41,676 nt of DNA from positions 1-41,676 of the forward strand of contig SECS01000014.1 of the NCBI GenBank assembly GCA_004211435.1, read 5' to 3'. The stretch comes from Novosphingobium sp. (lineage in GTDB: Bacteria; Pseudomonadota; Alphaproteobacteria; Sphingomonadales; Sphingomonadaceae). Positions 1 through 8,940 of the stretch are shown one piece after another; position 1 is the first letter of the stretch; each line of letters starts with the position of its first letter. The notes below the pieces were generated by a model. That model made no database searches and was not told the DNA's origin. It saw only the letters and a program-made list of their open reading frames with translations. The translations under genes and the position numbers were made by a program.

Positions 1-960
1 CCAGGGGTTGTGCGCAGCCTCGTAATAGTAGCGCGCCGAGGTGTGGTAGCTCTCGGTCACCCAGTAGAGCATGACCGTGTCGATCAGTTCGTCCTTGGTG
101 AAGCGGCTTTCGACATCGCCCTGGGTATCGGCCCAGGAACGCCGCTTCTCGACGATCCAGGCGAGCAGGCCCGCGGGGGAATCGTTGAGGCCGACCGCCG
201 GGGTCTGCGGCTTCGACTTCTGCAGCATGAAATAACCGATCTCCTCGGCCATCATGCGCGCGCTCTTCTGGAGCAGTTCGGCCTCGCCGGGCTCGAAGTC
301 CGCGGGATCAGGCGGGCGCATCGCGGTCATGAAGTCGAGCGGCGCCGGCGTGTGAATATGGACGCCGATCACCTTGTCGGCGTGCTTGTGACCGAGCTGC
401 GCCGAGATGAAGGCGCCCCAATCACCGCCCTGCGTAGCGAAACGATCATACCCGAGGCGCGCCATCAGCTCGACCCAGAGATCGGCAGTGGTCCAGAAGT
501 TGTGGCCGGTCTTGGTCAGGGGCGTCGAGAAACCGTAGCCTGGCAGCGACGGTACGACGACGTCGAAGGCATCGGCCGGATCGCCGCCATAGGCCGCGGG
601 ATCGCTCAGCGGGCCGATGACCTTGTGGAAATCCCAGAAGGTCCAGGGCCAGCCGTGGTTGAGGATCAGCGGTATTGGGTTCGGGGCGCCCGGTGTCCCT
701 TTGCCTTTCACATGGACAAAGTGGACGGGCACCCCGTCGATCGTGGTGCGGAACTGCGGGAAGGCGTTCATCGCCGCCTCGCGGGCGCGCCAGTCGTAGC
801 CTTCGCGCCAGTGCTCGGCGAGTTCGCGAATGTAGGCGGCCTGGGCGCCGTAGGCCCATTGGTCGTTGGCGAAGTCGGCGGTCCAGCGCGTGCGCGCCAG
901 GCGGTCGTGCAGGTCGTCGAGCACGGCCTGCGGCACGTCGATGCGGAATGGTTCGATCAT
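1..960 (-). CDS. Epoxide hydrolase family protein, alpha/beta fold (C-terminus beyond window)
   Basis: The frame is open from the ATG at 960 to base 1, giving 320 residues and then the window edge. The N-terminus starts MIEPFRIDVPQAVLDDLHDR, which is the lid-type EHN domain of microsomal-like epoxide hydrolases. An alpha/beta-hydrolase core follows: HGWP oxyanion motif at residues 102-105, a GYGFS segment near 142, and the nucleophile elbow GGDWG with the predicted catalytic Asp at about 180. The catalytic His lies in the missing C-terminal part. A GGAGAGG ribosome site sits about 9 bases upstream of the ATG. The family opens epoxides to diols in the cytosol through an Asp-ester intermediate; the substrate cannot be read from sequence. 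It diverges from the sulfotransferase gene across 113 bases that may hold promoters for both. Confidence 0.9.
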   Translation of the reverse strand, partial: MIEPFRIDVPQAVLDDLHDRLARTRWTADFANDQWAYGAQAAYIRELAEHWREGYDWRAREAAMNAFPQFRTTIDGVPVHFVHVKGKGTPGAPNPIPLILNHGWPWTFWDFHKVIGPLSDPAAYGGDPADAFDVVVPSLPGYGFSTPLTKTGHNFWTTADLWVELMARLGYDRFATQGGDWGAFISAQLGHKHADKVIGVHIHTPAPLDFMTAMRPPDPADFEPGEAELLQKSARMMAEEIGYFMLQKSKPQTPAVGLNDSPAGLLAWIVEKRRSWADTQGDVESRFTKDELIDTVMLYWVTESYHTSARYYYEAAHNPW

Positions 961-1073
961 GGTCTATTGCCTCTCCGCGAGAAACCGCTCGGGCGGCTTT
1001 CCTTGCACGACAGTTTGCCGCAACACTCGCGATCAGCAAGCCCGGAGCGAAATCCGGCGACAAGGAGAGAACG

Positions 1074-2252
1074 ATGCTCGATGCGGCACAGATCATCGCC
1101 GAGGCCGAGAACCAGGTCGGCGTCGCCGATACCGACGTCGGCGTGCGCGGCAATCTCGAGCGGCTGATCGCCGAGCTCGGCCGCGACTTTCCGATGTCGG
1201 ATGACGGTGAAGCCTATGTCCGCAAGATGCTGCTGACCGACACGGTCAACCGTCTCGAAGGCTTGCGCTGGCTGCGCGACTTTCCCGAAATCGCCGAAGA
1301 GGCGATCGAAGCGCCGGTGTTCCTGATGGGCCTGCCGCGCTCGGGCACGACCTATTTCCAGTACCTGTTCGATCGCGATCGCCGCTTCCGGCTGATGCGG
1401 ACCTGGGAATCGATCATGCCCTCGCCGCCGCCGGGCCACGATCCGGCTTCGGTCACGCGCCGCCGCGCCGCCTGGGTCGAGATCCAGAAGGGCCGCGCTC
1501 ATTTCGACGGGTTCGAGGCGCTGCACCTCTACGACGAGGACGGCTCGGACGAATGCCACGCCTTCCTCGAACAGAGCTTCGGCTCGGCCGGACTGCACAA
1601 CCTCTATCGCGTACCCGGCTATTTCGACTACCTGCTCGACGAAGCGAACCTCGGCGAGACCTACCGCATCCACAAGCGCCAGCTCCAGCTGTTGCAGTGG
1701 AAGTCCGAGCGCCGGCCATGGGCGCTCAAGTATCCTAACCACGTCCTGGCGATGGACGAGATCCTCAAGGTCCATCCCACCGCGAAGATGGTCATGACCC
1801 ACCGCGATCCGGTGCAGACCCTGGCCTCGATCTGCAAGATGACCTTCAACCTGCGCGGCATGCGGTCGGCGGGGCCGGTCGACAAGGCCGAGGTCGGCCG
1901 CGACATGCTGCATTTCATCGGCCGGCATATCGATCGCATCATGGCTTTCGACCAAGGCGCGAACGGGCACCGCGTGGTCCATGTCGATTACTACGCGCTG
2001 GTCGCCGATCCGGTCGGCGAGATGTTCCGCATTCATGAGGGCGTCGGTGTGGACACGCCCGAGGACGTCGCTGAAACGGTGCGCGCCTGGCACGCCGCCA
2101 ATCCCAAGAACAAGCGCGGCGCCAACGCCTATACCTGGGAGGAATACGGTCTCGACGAGGGTGCTGTGCTCGAACGCTTCGGTGACTACATGCGTCGCTT
2201 CGCCATCCCGCGCGAGAACGATGGCCTCGCCCGGATCGGCGCCCTGGCATGA
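1074..2252 (+). CDS. Sulfotransferase family protein
   Basis: This 392-residue protein starts at the ATG preceded by AAGGAGAG. In-frame starts further upstream lie inside the divergent promoter region and lack a ribosome site. The 5'-phosphosulfate-binding loop of PAPS-dependent sulfotransferases is GLPRSGTTYFQ at residues 86-96. A second family signature, MVMTHRDPVQTLAS, lies near residue 240 and corresponds to the 3'-phosphate-binding region. The family transfers sulfate from PAPS to hydroxyl or amine groups. These soluble bacterial members, common in sphingomonads and mycobacteria, mostly lack a known acceptor. The stop overlaps the start of the DUF1214 gene (ATGA), so the two are very probably co-translated and may act on the same substrate. 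Confidence 0.85.
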   Translation: MLDAAQIIAEAENQVGVADTDVGVRGNLERLIAELGRDFPMSDDGEAYVRKMLLTDTVNRLEGLRWLRDFPEIAEEAIEAPVFLMGLPRSGTTYFQYLFDRDRRFRLMRTWESIMPSPPPGHDPASVTRRRAAWVEIQKGRAHFDGFEALHLYDEDGSDECHAFLEQSFGSAGLHNLYRVPGYFDYLLDEANLGETYRIHKRQLQLLQWKSERRPWALKYPNHVLAMDEILKVHPTAKMVMTHRDPVQTLASICKMTFNLRGMRSAGPVDKAEVGRDMLHFIGRHIDRIMAFDQGANGHRVVHVDYYALVADPVGEMFRIHEGVGVDTPEDVAETVRAWHAANPKNKRGANAYTWEEYGLDEGAVLERFGDYMRRFAIPRENDGLARIGALA

Positions 2253-3241
2253 GCTGGGACGCGCTCTATGCGGCCATTGCCGAGGCCCGCACGCAGATCG
2301 CCGCCGTGGCGCCCGATGCCGAGACCCTGGCCGAGGGCGAGGCCTACCTGGCGCGCGTGCTCGCGGCGGGACTCGGCGGCGCCGTGCTCGGCCATCTGTT
2401 CCAGCAGGACGGCCTGTCGCGCGCCCTGCCCTGTTACGGCGGCCCCAATCCCGACTACCTGATGCGCTTCGCACCGGTGGCGGAGGGGCAGACCTATCGG
2501 CTTGAAGGCCGGCTCGAAGGGTCGGAGCGCGTTGGCGTGGGGCTCTACACTTACGGCGCCAATGGCGCGCCGCTCGAGGCGGGCTATGTCGCTTTCGACC
2601 GAAGCAACGTTGCGGCTGACGGCAGCTTCGCGCTCGACATCGGCGGCGATGCCCTGCCGATCGCGCCGGGCACGCGGGTGATGCTCACGCGCACCCTGCA
2701 CCGCGATCCGGCGGCCGATCCGGCGAAACTGCGCTTCACCGGCGGTGCCCCCGCCAAGGGTCTATCGCTGGCCATGGGCAGCGCCGCGGGCGCGCTAGGC
2801 TTCGTCGCCCATTCGCTCGGCAGCAATGTCCGCGAATATCTCAAGTGGACCTCGGCGGCGCGGGGTTATCGAAATCGGCTCGATGTTGCCCCGCCCGAAC
2901 TCACCGCGACGGTCCAGGGCGACCGCGACACGCAATATTTCCTCGGCGGCTTCGATCTCGCCGAGGGCGAATGGCTCGACGTGACGATGCCCGCCGACCT
3001 CGGCGCCGGCTACTGGTCGCTCCACGCGTACAACTACTGGTACGAACATCTGCAGACCCCCGGCGCGCACGATCGCAACGTCGTCGCCGATGCCGACGGG
3101 CGCATCCGCATCGTCGTCGGCCCGAACCCGCCTTCCGGTGCCGCCAATCACATCGACACACTCGGCCGGCGCAAGGGCGCCTTCGTCTGCCGGATCATCG
3201 GTGGCGGTGGCTGTCCATCGGCCGAAGTGAAGCGCGGCTAG
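2249..3241 (+). CDS. DUF1214 domain-containing protein
   Basis: A 330-residue protein whose ATG overlaps the sulfotransferase stop by 4 bases. The C-terminal third has the DUF1214 features I recognise: a GYWSLHAYNYWYEHL-like segment near 255 and DGRIRIVVGPNPPSG near 288. There is no signal peptide and no transmembrane segment, so it looks cytosolic. DUF1214/DUF1254 proteins have no settled biochemical role; they often neighbour sulfotransferases and degradation enzymes in actinobacteria and sphingomonads. Its stop codon overlaps tail-to-tail with that of the convergent kinase gene at 3238. Confidence 0.8.
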   Translation: MSWDALYAAIAEARTQIAAVAPDAETLAEGEAYLARVLAAGLGGAVLGHLFQQDGLSRALPCYGGPNPDYLMRFAPVAEGQTYRLEGRLEGSERVGVGLYTYGANGAPLEAGYVAFDRSNVAADGSFALDIGGDALPIAPGTRVMLTRTLHRDPAADPAKLRFTGGAPAKGLSLAMGSAAGALGFVAHSLGSNVREYLKWTSAARGYRNRLDVAPPELTATVQGDRDTQYFLGGFDLAEGEWLDVTMPADLGAGYWSLHAYNYWYEHLQTPGAHDRNVVADADGRIRIVVGPNPPSGAANHIDTLGRRKGAFVCRIIGGGGCPSAEVKRG

Positions 3242-3732
3242 AGCGCTGCGATCGCCGCCAGCGCGGCCGCACGTCGGGCCGGCCAGTTGCCGGCGATCTC
3301 GACCCAGCGGACTTCGAAGCGTTCGAGCTCGTCGCGGCACAGCGCGTCGAAGCGGAACCGCTCCTGCGCCTCGGTGTGTAGCCGCAACCCGTCGTCGACC
3401 CACTGCACGTCGGGCGCCATGTGGAGATAGAGGTCGGCCAGCGGATAGTCCGGCCCGGCCATGTCGGGGCCGAGCATCATGCGGTGCCAGGCGCGCGTCA
3501 TCAGCCAGTCGGTGTCGGTGATGACCAATGCGCCGGCGGCCGCGGCGATCCGCTCCTGCTGGACGCGGGCGATCATCTGCAAGTCCTCGGCACTGCAGTC
3601 GGTGCCATGTTCGAGGCAGTATTCGCGACCGTACTCGGGCACCCAGACCGTGCCCAGCGCGGCCGCGAGTTCGGCCGCCAGCGTCGACTTGCCCGTGCTC
3701 TCGATCCCGTGCAGCGCGACGACGATTGTCAT
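3238..3732 (-). CDS. NadR-like nicotinamide riboside kinase (P-loop AAA family)
   Basis: A 164-residue protein matching the ribosylnicotinamide kinase domain of NadR. It has the Walker A motif GIESTGKST at residues 8-16, EYGREYCLEHG near 34, an ITDTDWL segment near 70, and WVDDGLR near 110. These segments occur in the same order in the C-terminal domain of E. coli NadR, but the adenylyltransferase and DNA-binding domains of NadR are absent. The predicted reaction is ATP-dependent phosphorylation of nicotinamide riboside to NMN. The start overlaps the pnuC stop (ATGA), so uptake and trapping of the riboside are translationally coupled. A thiamine role, as in PnuT clusters, is less likely because no TPP riboswitch is visible upstream. 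Confidence 0.85.
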   Translation of the reverse strand: MTIVVALHGIESTGKSTLAAELAAALGTVWVPEYGREYCLEHGTDCSAEDLQMIARVQQERIAAAAGALVITDTDWLMTRAWHRMMLGPDMAGPDYPLADLYLHMAPDVQWVDDGLRLHTEAQERFRFDALCRDELERFEVRWVEIAGNWPARRAAALAAIAAL

Positions 3733-4301
3733 ACCAGCGGCGCCGAGGCCACCCGGCTGCGCTGCCAGGCGATCAGTCCGAAGACGGACATCATCAGCAT
3801 GACGATATAGAGCCCGGCGGTCAGGTTCAGCCCGCGCCAGACGTAGAGGACGATCGAGAGGACGTCGATCGCGATCCAGTAGACCCAGTTCTCGATCCGG
3901 CGGTAGGACAGCAGGAACTGCGCGACGACGCTGGCCGCGGCGACCGTGGCATCGACATGCGGCGCCGCGGCGTCGGTCCAGGTCGCCATCGTCTCGCCGA
4001 GCATCGCCGAGAGCGCGACGGTGCACAGCGCGCAGAGCAAAAGCGTGCGCGGCGAGGACCATTCGACCACGAGGTCGCCCTCGTCGTCGATCGCGCGCGT
4101 CCACTTCCACCAGCCGAACAGCTGCACGCAGAAGAAGAACACCTGCAGCATGGCTTCGCTGTAAAGCCGCGTCTCGAAGAAGATCGCGGCATAGAGCGAG
4201 ACCATGACGAGGCCGCAGGGGAAGTTCCACACGTTCCGCTGGATCAGCAACGCGATGTTGGCGAAGCCGAAGGCGACCGCCATGAATTCCAGCTCCGTCA
4301 A
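3729..4301 (-). CDS. pnuC: Nicotinamide riboside transporter PnuC
   Basis: A 190-residue multi-spanning inner-membrane protein. The N-terminal MTELEFMAVAFGFANIALL, the RNVWNFPCGLVMV segment, AAIFFETRLYSEAMLQVFF and the QLFGWWKW motif are characteristic of PnuC. About seven hydrophobic helices can be drawn. The family moves nicotinamide riboside by facilitated diffusion and depends on intracellular phosphorylation, here supplied by the overlapping downstream kinase. The start appears to be TTG at 4301, preceded by a GGGGGA stretch; an ATG at 4283 would shorten the protein by six residues and remove part of the first helix. No NAD- or thiamine-type riboswitch is recognisable upstream. Confidence 0.88.
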   Translation of the reverse strand: MTELEFMAVAFGFANIALLIQRNVWNFPCGLVMVSLYAAIFFETRLYSEAMLQVFFFCVQLFGWWKWTRAIDDEGDLVVEWSSPRTLLLCALCTVALSAMLGETMATWTDAAAPHVDATVAAASVVAQFLLSYRRIENWVYWIAIDVLSIVLYVWRGLNLTAGLYIVMLMMSVFGLIAWQRSRVASAPLV

Positions 4302-4384
4302 CGTCGCATTCCCCCACCACGCATCCCGCTATGGTTAACGGCCTTAGCGCAGCCGCGGCGGCGGCGCGAGAGGCGCCGGGGGCT

Positions 4385-4412
4385 TTGACAAAGCGAACCG
4401 TACTGGTGATGT
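4385..4412 (+). promoter_or_regulatory. Possible sigma70-type promoter for the CMD-family gene
   Basis: A perfect TTGACA (4385-4390) is followed after 16 bases by TGATGT (4407-4412). The -35 box is excellent and the -10 box is poor, which is common in GC-rich alphaproteobacteria. It sits 27 bases before the preferred ATG at 4439. Confidence 0.4.
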
Positions 4413-4438
4413 GCGCAAGCCACATCCAGGAGCAGCCG

Positions 4439-5002
4439 ATGGCCCGCGTCACCCCCGTCTACAAGCCCAGCGACTATCCCAACCCCGATGCCCAGACGCG
4501 CGAGGACCTGGCCGACTTGTTCGGGCAGATGTTCCCCGGCGTCGACAATCCCGAGATCGACCGGCCGCATTCGGGCGTCGCCATCGCCGCGCTCAATCCC
4601 AAGCTGGCGCTGCACCTGTCGAAGCTGTCGAGCTTCGCCGCGCTCGAACTGGGCTGGTCGAAGCGCGCCGACCTGCGCGAGATCGCGATCCAGACGGTCA
4701 ACCTGCACTATGGCTCGGACTTCTCCGCCCGCTCGCGACACCGCGCCTGGGAAGTCGTCGGCCTGCGCATGGAACAGCTTGCCGCCCTACCCTTCTGGAA
4801 GACCACGGGCCTGTTCGACGACGAGCAGAAGCTGGTGATCGAATATGCCCTCGCCGTGGTGACCGGCGACGTGCCCGCGCCGCTGTTCGCGCGCGTGGTC
4901 GGGCTGTTCGGCGAGAAGGGTGCGGTCGAATGCACGACGGTGATCGGCATCTGGTCGATGTGGGCGATGCTGCTGGGGGCTACCCAGCCTAGCCTGGATT
5001 GA
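4439..5002 (+). CDS. Carboxymuconolactone decarboxylase family protein (AhpD-like fold)
   Basis: A 187-residue protein starting at the ATG preceded by CAGGAG. The all-helical CMD core is visible: LALHLSKLSSFAALE, then REIAIQTVNLHYGSDF and a His at the expected place (SARSRH) about residues 78-100. In redox-active AhpD-type members this helix carries Cys residues; here the usual Cys position is Tyr and there is no CxxC, so alkylhydroperoxidase activity is unlikely. The function is unknown beyond the fold. A further in-frame ATG at 4409 would overlap the predicted -10 box. The 3' end overlaps the convergent kinase gene by 14 bases. Confidence 0.8.
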   Translation: MARVTPVYKPSDYPNPDAQTREDLADLFGQMFPGVDNPEIDRPHSGVAIAALNPKLALHLSKLSSFAALELGWSKRADLREIAIQTVNLHYGSDFSARSRHRAWEVVGLRMEQLAALPFWKTTGLFDDEQKLVIEYALAVVTGDVPAPLFARVVGLFGEKGAVECTTVIGIWSMWAMLLGATQPSLD

Positions 5003-5810
5003 CCGCCAGCACCGACCGATCACGCCCGAGCCGCACGACGAGATCGGCACGCGCGGGCATTTCGGCGAGGATGTGGCGGGTCAGTCGCTCGTAGTGCTCG
5101 ATGAAGCGCGCGACTCCGGCCGCGTCCATCAGTCCGGGCGCGCCGGGGCCGGCGCGTTCGCGCAGTTCGGCCTCCTGCTGCAGGCGCCAATCGAAGACCA
5201 CGTCGAACGCGGGCGCGGCGAGCAGGACCAGCACGTCGATTCGCGCGAACAGGTCCTGGTACATGCCGGCCAGCGCGGCGTTGGCATAGGCACGCCACAG
5301 GCCTTGCGGGTCCTCGGCCGCCTCGAGCGTGTTCACCGGATCGCGCAGCGCGGCCGCGGCCTCGGGACGCGCGCCGACGCACCAGCCCTCAAGGATCAGC
5401 AGCGCCGTGTCGGCGGGCGCGCTGTCCCATTCCGCTTCGGGTAGGCGATCGTCCTGCGCCTTGTCGAAGCGCGGCAGCGGCGCGGGCTCGCCCCGATCGA
5501 GCGCGGTGAGGATATCGAGCCCGAGCGCGACGTCGTGCGTCCCCGGCACCCCGCGCGTGCGGAGCAGCGGATGGACCTCATGCGCCAGCCGCTCGCGTTC
5601 GACGCGGGTCAGATAGAGATCGTCGATAGAGAGCAGTGACGTGGCGATCCCGCGCCGTTCCGCCTCCCGGGCAACGGCCCGCGCCAGCGTGGTCTTGCCG
5701 CTGCCTTGCGCGCCGCAGAGGCCGAGGACGAGCGGCTGTCCTTCACCGCCCTGCCCGATCGCCGCGAAGATCGCGGCCAGCAGGCTGGGATCGGGCGCGA
5801 TCGCGGTCAC
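4989..5810 (-). CDS. P-loop kinase resembling D-glycerate 3-kinase (GLYK/YGR205W type)
   Basis: A 273-residue protein using GTG at 5810, which overlaps the stop of the MEKHLA gene (GTGA). Walker A is GAQGSGKTT near residues 33-41. The SIDDLYLTRVERERLA segment, the HPLLRTRGVPGTHDVALG segment near 85, and LPRFDKAQDDR followed by an ILEGWCVGARP motif are typical of the plant and fungal D-glycerate 3-kinase/uridine-kinase-like family. The expected reaction is phosphorylation of D-glycerate to 3-phosphoglycerate, but bacterial members are poorly tested and another small hydroxy-acid or nucleoside substrate is possible. Being last in a TetR-led operon suggests substrate-responsive expression. Confidence 0.75.
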   Translation of the reverse strand: MTAIAPDPSLLAAIFAAIGQGGEGQPLVLGLCGAQGSGKTTLARAVAREAERRGIATSLLSIDDLYLTRVERERLAHEVHPLLRTRGVPGTHDVALGLDILTALDRGEPAPLPRFDKAQDDRLPEAEWDSAPADTALLILEGWCVGARPEAAAALRDPVNTLEAAEDPQGLWRAYANAALAGMYQDLFARIDVLVLLAAPAFDVVFDWRLQQEAELRERAGPGAPGLMDAAGVARFIEHYERLTRHILAEMPARADLVVRLGRDRSVLAVNPG

Positions 5811-6265
5811 ACCGTGAAGGTCGCCGCCTGCCCGTGACGCGCGCCCTGCGCGTCGATCAGGTTCCAGACCACGGCATCGTCGATGCGAAAGCGCCGCCCC
5901 GTCGCCGAGACGCGCATGCCGCCATAGTCGTTGATGAAGTCGTCGCGGGTGACGCGGTCGAGCAGGCTCTGGCGCTCGTCGCGCAGCATTTCCTCGGCCG
6001 AGAGCCGCGAGGGCATCGTCGTGAAGCCCGCGGCGTCGCATTCGAAGGCGGCGAGCGCCACGCGGTTGCCGAAGAAGAACACCGGATCGGCCTCGATCCC
6101 GTGCGCGACGATCGCACAGGGTGCTTCCCAGAGAGCGGTCACCATGTCCTCGCCGTGCGGTACCAGCGGCCGGCGCAGCAGCCGTTCGAAGCTGTCGGCG
6201 ATCAACGCGATACGCGCTGCCGTCTCTTCCTCGAAGTATTGCGCCGGGACCGGGTCCGCTATCAC
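5807..6265 (-). CDS. MEKHLA domain-containing protein
   Basis: A 152-residue protein beginning at GTG 6265, which overlaps the TetR stop (GTGA). No ATG is available, and longer readings run back into the TetR gene. The sequence is a single PAS-like MEKHLA domain: ALWEAPCAIVAHGIEADPVFFFGNRVALAAFE, a family-typical stretch covering roughly residues 45-78, then a conserved MPSRLSAE segment and FINDYGGMRVSATGRRF. Bacterial stand-alone MEKHLA proteins have no established biochemical role; the domain is best known from the C-terminus of plant HD-ZIP III factors. It is locked between the regulator and the kinase, so it probably serves the same pathway. Confidence 0.72.
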   Translation of the reverse strand: MIADPVPAQYFEEETAARIALIADSFERLLRRPLVPHGEDMVTALWEAPCAIVAHGIEADPVFFFGNRVALAAFECDAAGFTTMPSRLSAEEMLRDERQSLLDRVTRDDFINDYGGMRVSATGRRFRIDDAVVWNLIDAQGARHGQAATFTV

Positions 6266-7005
6266 AACTCGATCGTCGGATGCGGGATCGCTTCGCCAGC
6301 GCGCGTCGGCGCACGGATAGCGCGCAGCACGTAGCCGAGGTAGAAATCGAGCAGCTTGTCGAGCGAGTAGTTGGCGATCGCGTCGATCTGCGATCCGTCC
6401 TCGTTCTTGTACCAATCGGCCCCGGCATTGAGCATGCGGATGACCGTGGAGATCGTCAGGTAGATGTCGAGTTCGGGGTGGAACAGTCCCTCGCGCACGC
6501 CGTCGGACAGCACCGCGCTCCAAGCCTCGTAGGCATCCTTCTTCGCTTTCGAGAGATAGCTGAAATACTCGCTGCGGCGGAAGAACTTCCGCTCGTTGAA
6601 GGCGATCGCGTAGACCTCCTGGCTTTCGGTCAGCCGGTGCAGCTCGGTCATCAGCAGCGCGACGAAACGCTGTTCGGCATCGAGGGGCAGCTCGGCGATG
6701 CGCTGCGCGTCGTCGCGGCTCTGCAGGATCGCGTCGCGCACTATCTCCTCGAGGATTTCCTCCTTCGTCGCGAAATGGTGATAGAGACTGCCCGAGAGGA
6801 TATCGACGTCGTCGGCGATCTGGCGCACTGTCGTCGCCTCGAAACCGTACTCGGCAAAACGCCGCGTCGCGACGGCCAGGATCAGTTCGCGGCGATCGAT
6901 CGGCGGCGATCCATCGGCCTTGGCACGCGGACGGCGAGCCGCCTTGCGCTTGGCTTCGGCCCCGTCGTTCGTCTTTGCGCGAAGCGTGTTCTGCCGTGTC
7001 GCCAT
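6262..7005 (-). CDS. TetR/AcrR family transcriptional regulator
   Basis: A 247-residue protein. A basic, probably disordered leader of about 35 residues precedes the TetR DNA-binding domain: RRELILAVATRRFAEYGFEA, then TTVRQIADDVDILSGSLYHH with the recognition helix near residues 65-75. The C-terminal ligand-binding domain is all helical and resembles regulators of fatty-acid or steroid-type degradation, but the ligand cannot be told. It heads a three-gene unit with GTGA overlaps (TetR, MEKHLA, kinase), so the regulator is probably made with the genes it controls and may autoregulate. A GAGG ribosome site lies upstream of the ATG. Confidence 0.88.
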   Translation of the reverse strand: MATRQNTLRAKTNDGAEAKRKAARRPRAKADGSPPIDRRELILAVATRRFAEYGFEATTVRQIADDVDILSGSLYHHFATKEEILEEIVRDAILQSRDDAQRIAELPLDAEQRFVALLMTELHRLTESQEVYAIAFNERKFFRRSEYFSYLSKAKKDAYEAWSAVLSDGVREGLFHPELDIYLTISTVIRMLNAGADWYKNEDGSQIDAIANYSLDKLLDFYLGYVLRAIRAPTRAGEAIPHPTIEL

Positions 7006-7067
7006 TCGTTCACCGATCCTCGTCAGCCCCTCAGAAGCCGCCGCGTGTGCCGCGGTCGACCGCCGAC

Positions 7068-7094
7068 CTTGTACCTAGACCTAGCAGGCGACAA
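7068..7094 (-). promoter_or_regulatory. Possible TetR-gene promoter with a CTAG-AC-CTAG element
   Basis: On the minus strand TTGTCG (7094-7089) and TACAAG (7073-7068) are 15 bases apart and precede the TetR gene. Between them lies the near-symmetrical element CTAGACCTAG (7075-7084), where an autoregulator could bind. A second small inverted repeat, CGAGC-6-GCTCG, is at 7104-7119. The spacing is short and the symmetry limited, so this is only a candidate. Confidence 0.25.
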
Positions 7095-7153
7095 CGCGAT
7101 TTGCGAGCCGCCTAGCTCGGATGTCCCCGATCGGAGCCCTACCCCCAGCGAGG

Positions 7154-8749
<1,596 letters not shown>

Positions 8750-8800
8750 GCCGGCGCTCCTTGGCCTCTGTGCACGTGTGACCATGAATTCTAATGCCGC

Positions 8801-8843
8801 ATTGCACAATCGACTTGTCGAAGAGCCCCTGTCTGCCTTAGCC
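8801..8843 (+). promoter_or_regulatory. Alpha-glucosidase/glycogen operon divergent control region
   Basis: The 191-base gap between the divergent genes holds a weak promoter candidate for glgP: TTGTCG (8815-8820), 17 bases, TTAGCC (8838-8843). Just upstream is the short palindrome ATTG-CA-CAAT (8801-8810), the sort of site a sugar-responsive regulator might use. No regulator gene is adjacent. Nothing else convincing is visible in the gap. Confidence 0.3.
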
Positions 8844-8940
8844 ATGGCACTGGAGGCATGGAGAGGACGGAGTCGTCGTTGCGACCGGCAGCAGGGGCTT
8901 TGCGTCCACGCTCCGGTGCTCAGAATGGGAGCGTCCTGCC

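Noticed and set aside
446..1153. A 235-codon minus-strand frame overlapping the epoxide hydrolase and sulfotransferase starts
   Set aside because: Its translation is basic and unstructured. The true gene on this strand is the frame that runs off the left edge, with HGWP and GGDWG motifs and a proper ribosome site.
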